Shown here piece after piece: positions 54,582 to 63,305 of a DNA stretch of 64,000 nucleotides. Position numbers and translations under genes: made by a program. Source of the stretch: Aquimarina sp. Aq107 (GTDB taxonomy: Bacteria > Bacteroidota > Bacteroidia > Flavobacteriales > Flavobacteriaceae); NCBI RefSeq assembly GCF_943733665.1, contig NZ_OX030782.1, forward strand, positions 124,001-188,000. Direction: 5' to 3'. The notes under the pieces are model-generated. The model did no database searches, was not told where the DNA came from, and saw only the letters and a list, made by a program, of their open reading frames with translations. Position 1 is the first letter of the stretch; each line of letters begins with the position of its first letter.

Positions 54582-55655
54582 ATGGAACAACAAATCAAAA
54601 TTACAAAGACCGCAAATTCAAAACTTAAGGATATTGATTTTGATAATATTCCTTTAGGAACAACTTTTACAGACCATATGTTTATCTGTGAATATAAAAA
54701 TGGCGCTTGGAACAATCCCAGAATAGAACCATTAGAATTAATTCCAACACATCCTGCTGCAATGGCATTGCATTACGGACAAGCCATTTTTGAAGGAATG
54801 AAGGCTACCGTAGGTAAGGAAAATATACCATTACTTTTTAGACCAGAAGAAAATGCAAAACGTTTTAATCATAGTGCTGCGAGATTAGGAATGCCCTCAG
54901 TACCGGTGGATTTATTCGTAGAAGCAGTAAAACAAATTGTTGGGGTAGAACACAGTTGGATTCCTCCAAAGGACGGAAGCGCTTTGTATCTAAGACCTTT
55001 CATGTATGCAGATGAGCCTTTTATAGGTATGAGAGCTGCTACAAGTTACAAGTTTATAGTGATCTGTTCTCCTGCGGGGCCATTTTTTACAAAAAAGATT
55101 AGATTATATGCAGAAACAGAGTATATAAGAGCTGCAGATGGTGGTACAGGAGAAGCAAAAGCTGCGGGCAATTATGCAGCTGCAATTCTACCAACAGAAA
55201 AAGCCAAGGCAAAGGGATATGATCAAGTATTATGGTTAGATGCTAACGAGCATAAGTATATTCAGGAAGTAGGGACCATGAATATATTTTTCAAAATAGG
55301 AGGCAAATTTATTACACCATCTACAGACGGTTCTATATTAAAAGGAATTACAAGGGATAGCGTTATCACTTTGTTGAAAGATAAGGGTTTTGAGGTAGAA
55401 GAGCGTCCAATTACAATTGATGAGTTAATAACATGTGCTAACGAAGGACAATTAGAAGAAGCCTTTGGTACAGGAACAGCAGTAGCTATTGCTATGATAG
55501 AAGCTATAGGGTATAGAGATGAGGTATTTACTTTATCCGACAATAACCCTGTGAGTCAAGATGTAAAAAATACACTTGATGATATCAAGACTCAAAAAAT
55601 GGAAGATACGTTTAATTGGATAATACCGGTATCAATAACAGAGAAGGTAGGATAA
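54582..55655 (+). CDS. ilvE: Branched-chain-type amino acid aminotransferase
   Basis: 357 aa, the long (type II) form of fold-type IV PLP enzymes. PLP Lys in GTGEAKAAGNYA, LDANEHKYIQEVGTMNIFF, and GTGTAVAIA. It swaps amino groups between branched-chain amino acids and 2-oxoglutarate; related enzymes also accept phenylalanine. Located between E2 and E1 of a 2-oxoacid dehydrogenase, it would feed them 2-oxoacids. Confidence 0.93.
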   Translation: MEQQIKITKTANSKLKDIDFDNIPLGTTFTDHMFICEYKNGAWNNPRIEPLELIPTHPAAMALHYGQAIFEGMKATVGKENIPLLFRPEENAKRFNHSAARLGMPSVPVDLFVEAVKQIVGVEHSWIPPKDGSALYLRPFMYADEPFIGMRAATSYKFIVICSPAGPFFTKKIRLYAETEYIRAADGGTGEAKAAGNYAAAILPTEKAKAKGYDQVLWLDANEHKYIQEVGTMNIFFKIGGKFITPSTDGSILKGITRDSVITLLKDKGFEVEERPITIDELITCANEGQLEEAFGTGTAVAIAMIEAIGYRDEVFTLSDNNPVSQDVKNTLDDIKTQKMEDTFNWIIPVSITEKVG

Positions 55656-55710
55656 TAATTATTGCCAATACTGGTGATTCGTAGATTATAGATCAAAAAA
55701 ATAAGGATAT

Positions 55711-57789
55711 ATGGTAGCCTCAACAACTATAGGAAAAGAAGTTCTTAAAAAAGCATTTAGCACACTTTGTACTGCTAAAAGCATGACAGAACTATATGAA
55801 GAAAATTTTAAAACAGTTTCAAAATATGTTCATGCAACATCTAGAGGTCACGAAGCAATTCAGATTGCTGTAGCAATGCAATTGTTACCTCAAGATTATG
55901 CTTTTCCTTATTATAGAGATGATTCGATGTTGTTAGGAATAGGGATGAAACCTTATGACTTAATGTTGCAATTGTTAGCTAAGAAAGATGATCCTTTTTC
56001 TGGTGGAAGAACCTATTACTCGCATCCAAGTTTAAATGATGATGATAAACCAAAAATTCCTCATCAATCCTCTGCAACAGGTATGCAAGCAATTCCTTCT
56101 ACTGGTGTGGCTTTGGGAATCCAGTATAAAGAGCTTGTGGGAATTTCTAATAACGTAACACAGGAGAGTGATATATCCAAATTACCACTTGTGGTATGTT
56201 CGTTAGGAGATGCCTCGGTAACAGAAGGAGAGATTGCAGAAGCTTTTCAAATGGCAGCTTTAAAGCAGTTACCCATATTATATGTCGTTCAAGATAATGG
56301 ATGGGATATTTCTGCGAATGAGGAAGAAACCAGAGCACAAAATGCTTATGAATATGCTGCAGGATTTCATGGGTTAGAAGCTATTACAATTGATGGAGCC
56401 AATTTTACAGAAAGTTATATAGCTGTTCAAAATGCTATTCGAATTATAAGAGAAGAACGAAGACCTATTTTAGTTCATGCAAGAGTACCATTATTAAACC
56501 ATCATACATCTGGAGTGCGAATGGAATGGTATAGAGATGATCTGGAAGAAGCTAGAAGTAGAGATCCATATCCTGTATTACGAAACCAACTGTTAGAAGC
56601 AGGTTTTGCAGAAGATGAAGTAAATAATATTGAAGCTGAAGCAAAAGAAACTGTTGCGAAAGATCTTCAAGAGGCGATAAAAGCAGAAGACCCAAAACCG
56701 GAAGATTTGTTTACTCATGATTTTGCGCCTACTTCAATTACTGAAGAAAAAGGAGAGCGATCTCCTTCTGATAAGGATGAGGTAGTAATGGTAGATTGTG
56801 CGCTTTTTGCGGTAGAAGAGTTAATGAAGAAACATAAAGAATGCTTATTATATGGTCAAGATGTAGGAGGAAGATTAGGTGGAGTATTTAGAGAGGCGGC
56901 AACATTAGCTCAAAAGTTTGGTGATGAACGAGTTTTTAATACACCTATACAAGAAGCATTTATTGTAGGATCTACTGTTGGAATGTCTGCTGTAGGCTTA
57001 AAACCAATTGTAGAAGTACAGTTTGCAGACTATATATGGCCAGGATTGAATCAGTTATTTACAGAAGTAAGTAGATCTTGTTATTTATCTAATGGTAAAT
57101 GGCCTGTTTCTATGATTCTAAGAGTTCCGATAGGGGCATATGGAAGTGGAGGACCTTATCATTCCTCATCGGTAGAGTCTGTTGTTACTAATATAAGAGG
57201 TATTAAAATAGCATATCCAAGTAATGGAGCAGATCTAAAAGGTTTAATGAAAGCAGCATATTACGATCCTAATCCTGTGGTAATCTTAGAACATAAAGGA
57301 TTGTATTGGTCTAAAGTAAAAGGTACGGATGCAGCCAGAACCATCGAACCCTCTGAAGATTATGTATTACCATTTGGTAAAGCCAATATCGTACAACAAA
57401 TATGGCCGCAGGATGAAACAGAGACAATGACTGTTGTAACCTATGGAATGGGAGTACATTGGGCACTAAACGCAACCCAAGAACTGAAAGATGTGGTTGA
57501 GATTGTGGATTTACGTACGTTATATCCATTGGATGAACAGACCATTATGGAATCCGTAAAGAAAACTAAGAAATGTTTGGTGGTTACTGAGGAACCTACA
57601 AATAATTCTTTTGCCAGAGCTTTAGCTGGAAAAATCCAGGAAGAATGTTTCAGGTACTTGGATGCGCCGGTAATGACTATAGGCTCCGAAAACATGCCTG
57701 CGATACCTTTGAATAGCACCTTGGAACAAACGATGATACCTTCTACAGAAAAAGTAAAAGTTAAGATAGCGGAATTGTTGAACTATTAG
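55711..57789 (+). CDS. 2-Oxoacid dehydrogenase E1, alpha and beta subunits fused
   Basis: 692 aa. Alpha part (about 1-340) with the TPP motif GDASVTEGEIAEAFQMAALKQ...NGWDIS and HHTSGVRMEWYRDDLEEA; beta part (about 350-692) with FIVGSTVGMSAVGLKPIVEVQFADYIWPGLNQ. Most E1 enzymes of this class are two proteins; fusion is common in Flavobacteria. It decarboxylates branched-chain 2-oxoacids or perhaps phenylpyruvate and passes the acyl group to the E2 lipoyl arm. It ends the catabolic block before a strong terminator. Confidence 0.94.
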   Translation: MVASTTIGKEVLKKAFSTLCTAKSMTELYEENFKTVSKYVHATSRGHEAIQIAVAMQLLPQDYAFPYYRDDSMLLGIGMKPYDLMLQLLAKKDDPFSGGRTYYSHPSLNDDDKPKIPHQSSATGMQAIPSTGVALGIQYKELVGISNNVTQESDISKLPLVVCSLGDASVTEGEIAEAFQMAALKQLPILYVVQDNGWDISANEEETRAQNAYEYAAGFHGLEAITIDGANFTESYIAVQNAIRIIREERRPILVHARVPLLNHHTSGVRMEWYRDDLEEARSRDPYPVLRNQLLEAGFAEDEVNNIEAEAKETVAKDLQEAIKAEDPKPEDLFTHDFAPTSITEEKGERSPSDKDEVVMVDCALFAVEELMKKHKECLLYGQDVGGRLGGVFREAATLAQKFGDERVFNTPIQEAFIVGSTVGMSAVGLKPIVEVQFADYIWPGLNQLFTEVSRSCYLSNGKWPVSMILRVPIGAYGSGGPYHSSSVESVVTNIRGIKIAYPSNGADLKGLMKAAYYDPNPVVILEHKGLYWSKVKGTDAARTIEPSEDYVLPFGKANIVQQIWPQDETETMTVVTYGMGVHWALNATQELKDVVEIVDLRTLYPLDEQTIMESVKKTKKCLVVTEEPTNNSFARALAGKIQEECFRYLDAPVMTIGSENMPAIPLNSTLEQTMIPSTEKVKVKIAELLNY

Positions 57790-57814
57790 TATAAGTAAAA
57801 AAGTATTTATAAAA

Positions 57815-57858
57815 ATCAGTAGGTGATTGTGTTTTGTACAATACCTACTGATTTTTTT
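57815..57858. terminator. Bidirectional terminator
   Basis: ATCAGTAGGT (57815-57824) pairs with ACCTACTGAT (57843-57852), and ATTGT with ACAAT inside, one bulged G. It has TTTTTTT on the + side and a T run on the - side (AAAAA at 57811). It serves the E1 gene and the convergent peptide gene. Confidence 0.88.
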
Positions 57859-57863
57859 ATGTA

Positions 57864-58067
57864 TTATGGAACGATAATATCTAGAAAACAAGTGTTTATA
57901 TCAAATAAACAATAGCCATTAGCATAACAACCAGTAATACAACCTGGACCTCCTGCTCTTACACAATCCGAATCTGAAGAGCAAGAAGTAAGCCCTCCTG
58001 TGATTCTTTTTTGTTGATGTTTGTTTAATTTTTGAACGCCTTCTAAGTTTGAAATTTTTTTTAACAT
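57864..58067 (-). CDS. Double-glycine-leader cysteine-rich peptide (bacteriocin-like), peptide 1
   Basis: 67 aa. The leader MLKKISNLEGVQKLNKHQ followed by QKRITGG ends in GG at 24-25. The 42-residue core holds six cysteines (TSCSSDSDC, GPGCITGCYANGYC, NTCF), enough for three disulfides. Leaders of this type are cut by peptidase-containing ABC transporters during export. No such transporter is in the window. It is paired with peptide 2 at 58643, which has the same leader length. The function could be bacteriocin, signal or defence peptide. Confidence 0.75.
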   Translation of the reverse strand: MLKKISNLEGVQKLNKHQQKRITGGLTSCSSDSDCVRAGGPGCITGCYANGYCLFDINTCFLDIIVP

Positions 58068-58257
58068 GATTATAAGTTTTAAAATTGATATACCCCTGAT
58101 ATTTTAGAGACATTCAGAGTATCTGTCTTAAATGATGTATACAATCCTTATAAAATTAGAGAAATTTCCCCTTTTTTATGATTTTTTCATGTTAATTTTG
58201 CATAATCAAAAAGAAGGAAAAAGACTACAAAATAACATTTTTAATGTTTTTAATTAA

Positions 58258-58468
58258 GTTAAAATGCATTTTTTTAAGACAAAATACTCAAAAAGTTTGG
58301 TGGATTGAAAAAAAGCTGTATCTTTACATCAGAGTTAATGAGTTAGCGCTTTCATTTCCCCCAAGATGAAAGCATATATAAAAAGTGAGTTTTAATTTTA
58401 GAATAAGCCCCTAAATTAAGATGATTTGTGTGAAGAAAAAGAGCGTGGAGACGCTCTTTTTTGTTTTT
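58258..58468 (+). ncRNA. Candidate small RNA, copy 1 (211-bp duplicated unit)
   Basis: The promoter is TTTG (58296-58299), 19 bp, TATCTTTA (58319-58326). The expected transcript starts near 58331. Hairpin GCTTTCAT / ATGAAAGC (58348-58373) has loop TTCCCCCAAG. The terminator is AAAAGAGCGT-GGAG-ACGCTCTTTT (58437-58460) then TTG and T run. About 130 nt and no ORF. The whole unit recurs at 59581 with about 95% identity, and homology extends a little further upstream (AAAAAGACTACAA). Confidence 0.72.
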
Positions 58469-58570
58469 ATCATAATCTTTGGGTAAAAACAGATTAAAAT
58501 ATACGTAAGTAAAAGACTATTTTTGTTTGTGTTTGAAATATTAAGCTAACCTTATATCATTTATTCACAT

Positions 58571-58600
58571 AAAAAAGAAGCTACCTTTTAAGGCAGCTTC
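58571..58600 (-). terminator. Terminator of peptide 2 gene
   Basis: On the - strand GAAGCTGCCTT (from 58600) pairs with AAGGTAGCTTC, one G-U pair, with a tight loop, then TTTTTT (58571-58576). Confidence 0.8.
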
Positions 58601-58642
58601 CTTGTAATAAGTTAAAAAACAATAATTTAACTTTAAAAGTTA

Positions 58643-58819
58643 CTAACAAATGTATCCTACTTCGAATGATACAAAGCAACAAACTTTAACATCATCTACA
58701 TAGATAAATGAACCATCTCCACCACAAAAGTTTATCATTCCAACTCCTCCATTAATTTCTTTTTGTTCATTTTTAGATAACTTTTGAGATCCTTTCAAGT
58801 TTAATAACGAGTTTTTCAT
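58643..58819 (-). CDS. Double-glycine-leader cysteine-rich peptide, peptide 2
   Basis: 58 aa, too short for many gene callers. ATG at 58819, TAG at 58643. The leader MKNSLLNLKGSQKLSKNE then QKEINGG aligns with peptide 1 (same length, GG at 24-25; NL-G-QKL-K--QK-I-GG). The 33-residue core has four cysteines (NFCGG, KVCCF, GYIC at the very end). It has its own terminator. Probably exported and disulfide-linked or modified. Confidence 0.72.
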   Translation of the reverse strand: MKNSLLNLKGSQKLSKNEQKEINGGVGMINFCGGDGSFIYVDDVKVCCFVSFEVGYIC

Positions 58820-59580
58820 AATTACATAATTTAGGTTAATAAATATTTAAAAAATTAATAATCACATCCAATACTCATAATCCCTAACCTTGTTTTACGG
58901 GTTTAAAAGTAAATAACTTGTAATATTTGTATCACCCTGTTTTCAGTGAAATTCATCAAATGTGTAAAAGTTTTTAAATGAAATGAAAAACCAGAAAGGA
59001 AATATCATTTAAGAAAAGTTTTATGATTATTTGTATTATAAAACCAAATCTGATAAGAATTTGAATGTGGCTAAACATTAAAGTTATTGATTTAGAATAT
59101 TTTCTTTTATTTATGAATAATCCAACAAATTAAATTAACCAGGAACACATTGTAAAAGTGATACTGCTCTTCTTTTCTTCCCATTTCTTAAAATCCGCTA
59201 TAACAGTGTTTTCGTTTTATATCTTTTTCTGATAAGCAAAAGCAAAATATCAACTAAGCTCTATTTAGTTCTGTAAATGTCAGAAAAATTAGGGGTAAGA
59301 AATTTGAATAAAATATTGAAGTCTGAATAATTATTTATTCTTGGATCATAGTGATAATTTTTCACAACAAAATACTAAGTAAAACATTGGGATTAAAGAC
59401 TAGTTCATATGAAAATTAAGTAAGGTTTTAAAGATGGGTCTTTCATAGATTTTGTTAGTTTTTCTTTCGTTTTTTGTTTTTCCAGTATTTTATAGGAGTA
59501 CTTTTTATTATATAATATTTACAATATTCACAAAAGAAAGAAAAAGACTACAATAAATAAATTTAAAAACTCATACTTAT
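58820..59580. other. Gene-free AT-rich stretch between peptide 2 and RNA copy 2
   Basis: About 760 bp, no supported gene on either strand. From about 59532 the sequence resembles that upstream of RNA copy 1 (AAAAGAAAGAAAAAGACTACAA), marking the left edge of the duplicated unit. A 20-codon open piece on the - strand (59135-59197) ends LLQCVPG and could be a decayed peptide end, but it lacks a start. Confidence 0.5.
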
Positions 59581-59791
59581 GTTAAAATACATTTTTTTAA
59601 GACAAAATACCCAAAAAGTTTGGTGAATTAAAAAAAAGCTGTATCTTTACACCAGAGTTAATGAGTTAGTACTTTCATTTCCCCCAAAATGAAAGTTTTT
59701 ATAAAAAGTGAGTTTTAATTTTAGAATAAGCCCCTAAATTAAGATGATTTGTGTGAAGAAAAAGAGCGTGGAGACGCTCTTTTTTGTTTTT
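59581..59791 (+). ncRNA. Candidate small RNA, copy 2 (211-bp duplicated unit)
   Basis: TTTG (59619-59622), 19 bp, TATCTTTA (59642-59649). Hairpin ACTTTCAT / ATGAAAGT (59671-59696), loop TTCCCCCAAA. Relative to copy 1 the basal G-C pair of this stem has become A-T on both sides, a compensatory change. Terminator AAAAGAGCGT-GGAG-ACGCTCTTTT (59760-59783). The last 90 bp are identical to copy 1. The 5' end is inferred. Confidence 0.72.
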
Positions 59792-60003
59792 CTACTTTAT
59801 TAGTTGAATTATCTATAACGTTATTACTTCTAAGAATTTAATACTACTTGTTTATTAAACTTAATCGAGATTTATTTTGTTTTTAAATAGTTTATAATCA
59901 AATATTTATGTTTTTATTTATTTTTTATTGAATATTTTTTTAGGGTGTTTTGATAGATATATGTTTTAGGATTGTAAAAATTTAAAAACATAAAAAAACA
60001 ATC

Positions 60004-60429
60004 ATGAAAAAAATCATTTTATTATTAACCGTAGCCACTTCGATTATGTTTACATCTTGTAGTTCTGATGATGATAATTCTGGACCAGTAGATGCACAGG
60101 ACAAATTTATTGGAGTTTGGAAAATAACTCAAGAGTTTGAAGATGGAGTAGAAGTGACTGTGGAAACCTGCGACTTACAGGATGTTCTTACAGTAACAGA
60201 AGATGAAAAATTTAGTGGGACCAGTCATGTTATGGAAAATGGTACTTGTGTATTGGAAGATACATTTACAGGTACTTGGGAAAACTTAGGGGATAATAAA
60301 TACAAGATTACTTCGGATATGGATGGAGCTGAAGCTGTAGAAGCAACCATTACTTTTTCTGGTAATACAATGACAGCAGTAACCAATGATGAAGATGGTG
60401 AGTTTAAACAAATATTAACCAGAGTTTAA
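60004..60429 (+). CDS. Lipocalin-like lipoprotein
   Basis: 141 aa. Lipoprotein signal peptide MKKIILLLTVATSIMFTSCSSDDDN; after the lipid Cys the run SSDDDN is a typical Bacteroidetes lipoprotein export signal for surface display. KFIGVWKITQ, VLTVTEDEKFSGTSHV, FTGTWENLGDNKYKI, AEATITFSGNTMTAVT match the lipocalin-like family of Flavobacteria. Function unknown. It shares a bidirectional terminator with the TonB receptor. Confidence 0.85.
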   Translation: MKKIILLLTVATSIMFTSCSSDDDNSGPVDAQDKFIGVWKITQEFEDGVEVTVETCDLQDVLTVTEDEKFSGTSHVMENGTCVLEDTFTGTWENLGDNKYKITSDMDGAEAVEATITFSGNTMTAVTNDEDGEFKQILTRV

Positions 60430-60436
60430 TATTTTT

Positions 60437-60480
60437 AATCAAAAACAAGACTGTATATTTTTACAGTTTTGTTTTTGATT
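60437..60480. terminator. Bidirectional terminator
   Basis: AATCAAAAACAAGACTGT (60437-60454) pairs with ACAGTTTTGTTTTTGATT (60463-60480) with one wobble; T-rich on both strands. It lies between convergent genes. Confidence 0.8.
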
Positions 60481-60483
60481 ATA

Positions 60484-63117
60484 CTAAAAATTGAATCGTA
60501 ATACAATATCCGGTGTAAAACGTAAAGATTCATTTTGGGAAGTTTCTAAGGTTCTATTAAAATTAACGTCTGTAAACTCACTGTAACTTTGTCCGATTAT
60601 ATTTTTTCTATTGTAGAGGTTCCTAATAGAAACACCTATCATACCATTCCAATCCTTTTCTTTATCTAATTTAAAGCGATAAACTGCAGAAGCATCTAAT
60701 CGATGATAATCTCTAAATCTACTAGAATTAATGCCATTTGGATCTATAGTACCTCCAAATATCGCAGCACTATCTGCCACAATTTTTGTGTATGGTCTTC
60801 CAGTAGCGTAGTTCCAACCAAGTGCAATTTCAAACTTATTTAGAGTTAGTGTTTGGGATAGATTAAAAACATGTCGTTGATCAAAATTCCCATTGTAGTA
60901 GGTGTTTTGAACTAATGGAAACGAAGTTATTGTTTTACTCAGCGAATATCCAGCCCAAAACCTATAATTGTTGATTCTTTTTTTAATTAACAAATCAAAA
61001 CCTATTCGTTCTTCTTCTCCATAAAATATATCAGTTTCAACATCATCTTGGGTAGCTATATCTAATATAAGATCACTAAGAGAAGAAACATCAGTTATTT
61101 TTTTGTAGTAACCCTCTAAATCAAAATTCCAGCCATCGTATGTGTATAAGCCTCCAACCGTAAATTGCATACTCTTTAAAACTCTAATTCTAGGAGTATC
61201 TGGATTATTACTTGAAGAATTATTAGAAAGAATCCAAACATTATCAGAAACTGGTAATGTAGATAGTCTCCCATCTTCAGTACTAATATAAGTTAAGTAA
61301 TTATTAAGTTGCTGATTCTTTAATTCAGCAGAAGTATTTATAGTGAAATTTTTAAACAACTCATAAGAAGCAAACATACGAGGCTCGATGAAAAAATCTT
61401 TTACATTACTTAATTGAGATGCTCGAAACCCTAAATTAAGATAGGTTTTAGGTGTTTTGTATTGATATTCTGAGTATAGTGTATGATTGGTCCCATTGCC
61501 ATCTAAAGTGTTTGGGTCATCTCCAAAACCTGTATCGAATAATGCTTTATAACTTGATTCATTATACGAAAATTGATATCCCGTATGAAGGGAATGATTA
61601 TTAACTAAAGGAAACCGAACAGAATATTCAAACCCTATATCTTTTACAGCATTTTCTATATTGGTACTTTCGTCTATATTATCATCTATTTTATTTAATA
61701 TAAAGGAATACCTTTGATCATAGGATGAGAAGTAAAAATTGGCATTTTGGGATATAGAATTATTATAATTTTTATCCCAATTTATGCTCGCACCAATATT
61801 CCTTAGCTTTAGAACATCCTGAGTTTCATTTCGTTTATTATCAATAATGATGTTTTTTTTATTGTCAAGTCGATTTTCGGCAAGAATAGAACTGAACTTT
61901 ATTGTAGAGGTACTGTCCGGATGCCAAACGAGTTTGAAATTAACATCAGAAAATGAAATATCATCTTCTCTAGATTCTTCTTCCGAGGTAACCTCGTCAC
62001 CTACATCAGGAATTGTTGCTCTAGTATTTTGAAAAACTTTTCTTACCAGATTGTTATAAGCAATATTTTGGTAAACATCTGTTGTAGACCTTCTTCCTGC
62101 TAATAAGATACCAGCATTTTTAGAGATAGGCATTTTTAAATAAAGATCTCCGTGCGTTAAATTAATACCACCACCAGTTTTTATTTCTTCTATCACATCA
62201 TCATCAGATTCTACAACGACTACTCCTGATATTCTATCTCCATAGCGAACACTGGTTCCACCTCTGTATACTTGTACATTTTTAGTAATAAAAGGGTTAA
62301 AAGTAGAAATTTGGTTAAAAAAATGACCGTTATGATACATCTTAATTCCATCCCAAAGCACTAAATTTTGTCCAGGTGTTCCTCCACGAATATATAATCC
62401 AGCCGGATCTTCTGTGGGACTATTAATACCTGGAAGTAGCTGCAAACTTTGTAAAACATCTGGTTCTACAAGTCCAGGAAGAATACGAAGTTTTTTTGTA
62501 GATATATTTACCGACGCATCCTGATTTTTTTGGATACCACCAGTAAGGTATTCTTTTACTAAAACCTGTCCTAGGCTCTGAATTTCTGGTTGTAATCTAA
62601 TAGTATCACAAGAATTATTAGTCAATTCTGAAATAGTAATTGTTTTGTTTTTATAACCAAAGTAAGATATACTAATGGAGTCAGAAGGGTGAAGTTGTAA
62701 CTTAAAAACACCATTATTCTCGGTAAGACCAATAGTTTTTTTATTTAGGTGAATATCTGCCTGTGGAAGTTCAAATAGAGAGATAGCATCTACAACTATA
62801 GCACAAACATCTATAACTTTTTTGTTTTTTACTAAAATGAAATCTGTCTCACTTACTTTTTGTAATTCATAAGAAGTTTTTTGGGCTATTATTTCTTTAA
62901 GCGATATTATAGATAGATTCGCTTTTTGGAGTTCTAAAGATATATTTTTGATAGCCGTAACATCGTAGGAAAAATTGAATTTAAGTTGGTTCTCAAAGGC
63001 TTTTAGTATGTCCGTTAGAAGTTGTTTTTCATTTGTTACGGGTAATTTCACTTCTTGTGAATAACCAATAGTGATAGAGAAAAATATAAATAATGTAGTT
63101 AGTTTAAATAATCTCAC
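60484..63117 (-). CDS. TonB-dependent outer-membrane receptor with STN and carboxypeptidase-like domains
   Basis: 877 aa. Signal peptide (ending IGYSQ), an STN domain (about 25-100, FNFSYDVTAIKNISLELQKANLS), a CarboxypepD_reg-like domain (about 105-180), a plug (LLPGINSPTEDPAGLYIRGGTPGQNLVLWDGIKMY) and a 22-strand barrel ending in LRFTPDIVLRFNF. STN suggests control by an anti-sigma/ECF partner, but none is adjacent. The substrate is unknown. A close paralog begins 189 bp further on. Confidence 0.92.
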   Translation of the reverse strand: MRLFKLTTLFIFFSITIGYSQEVKLPVTNEKQLLTDILKAFENQLKFNFSYDVTAIKNISLELQKANLSIISLKEIIAQKTSYELQKVSETDFILVKNKKVIDVCAIVVDAISLFELPQADIHLNKKTIGLTENNGVFKLQLHPSDSISISYFGYKNKTITISELTNNSCDTIRLQPEIQSLGQVLVKEYLTGGIQKNQDASVNISTKKLRILPGLVEPDVLQSLQLLPGINSPTEDPAGLYIRGGTPGQNLVLWDGIKMYHNGHFFNQISTFNPFITKNVQVYRGGTSVRYGDRISGVVVVESDDDVIEEIKTGGGINLTHGDLYLKMPISKNAGILLAGRRSTTDVYQNIAYNNLVRKVFQNTRATIPDVGDEVTSEEESREDDISFSDVNFKLVWHPDSTSTIKFSSILAENRLDNKKNIIIDNKRNETQDVLKLRNIGASINWDKNYNNSISQNANFYFSSYDQRYSFILNKIDDNIDESTNIENAVKDIGFEYSVRFPLVNNHSLHTGYQFSYNESSYKALFDTGFGDDPNTLDGNGTNHTLYSEYQYKTPKTYLNLGFRASQLSNVKDFFIEPRMFASYELFKNFTINTSAELKNQQLNNYLTYISTEDGRLSTLPVSDNVWILSNNSSSNNPDTPRIRVLKSMQFTVGGLYTYDGWNFDLEGYYKKITDVSSLSDLILDIATQDDVETDIFYGEEERIGFDLLIKKRINNYRFWAGYSLSKTITSFPLVQNTYYNGNFDQRHVFNLSQTLTLNKFEIALGWNYATGRPYTKIVADSAAIFGGTIDPNGINSSRFRDYHRLDASAVYRFKLDKEKDWNGMIGVSIRNLYNRKNIIGQSYSEFTDVNFNRTLETSQNESLRFTPDIVLRFNF

Positions 63118-63305
63118 TTAGTTCTTAGCGCTAGGTTTTTTTAATTTTTAAATATAACTATTATTAATGATTCTCGTATATGTTATAGTTTTTGAATCAT
63201 ACTCGCAGAGTTTTTTTTAAAAATATTAATCAGAGTATAGTAATGAATAAAACATATAAATAATTGTAGCATCTACGATTATCTGCGGTCATTTTTTTAG
63301 ATAAA

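Noticed and set aside
57919..58113. 64-aa - strand ORF overlapping peptide 1
   Set aside because: It is an alternative frame of the same DNA; the overlapping frame has the GG leader and cysteine pattern.
59135..59197. Open stretch on the - strand ending RRAVSLLQCVPG, resembling the end of an exported peptide
   Set aside because: Only 20 codons, bounded by a stop upstream, with no start codon or GG leader; could be decay but cannot be supported.
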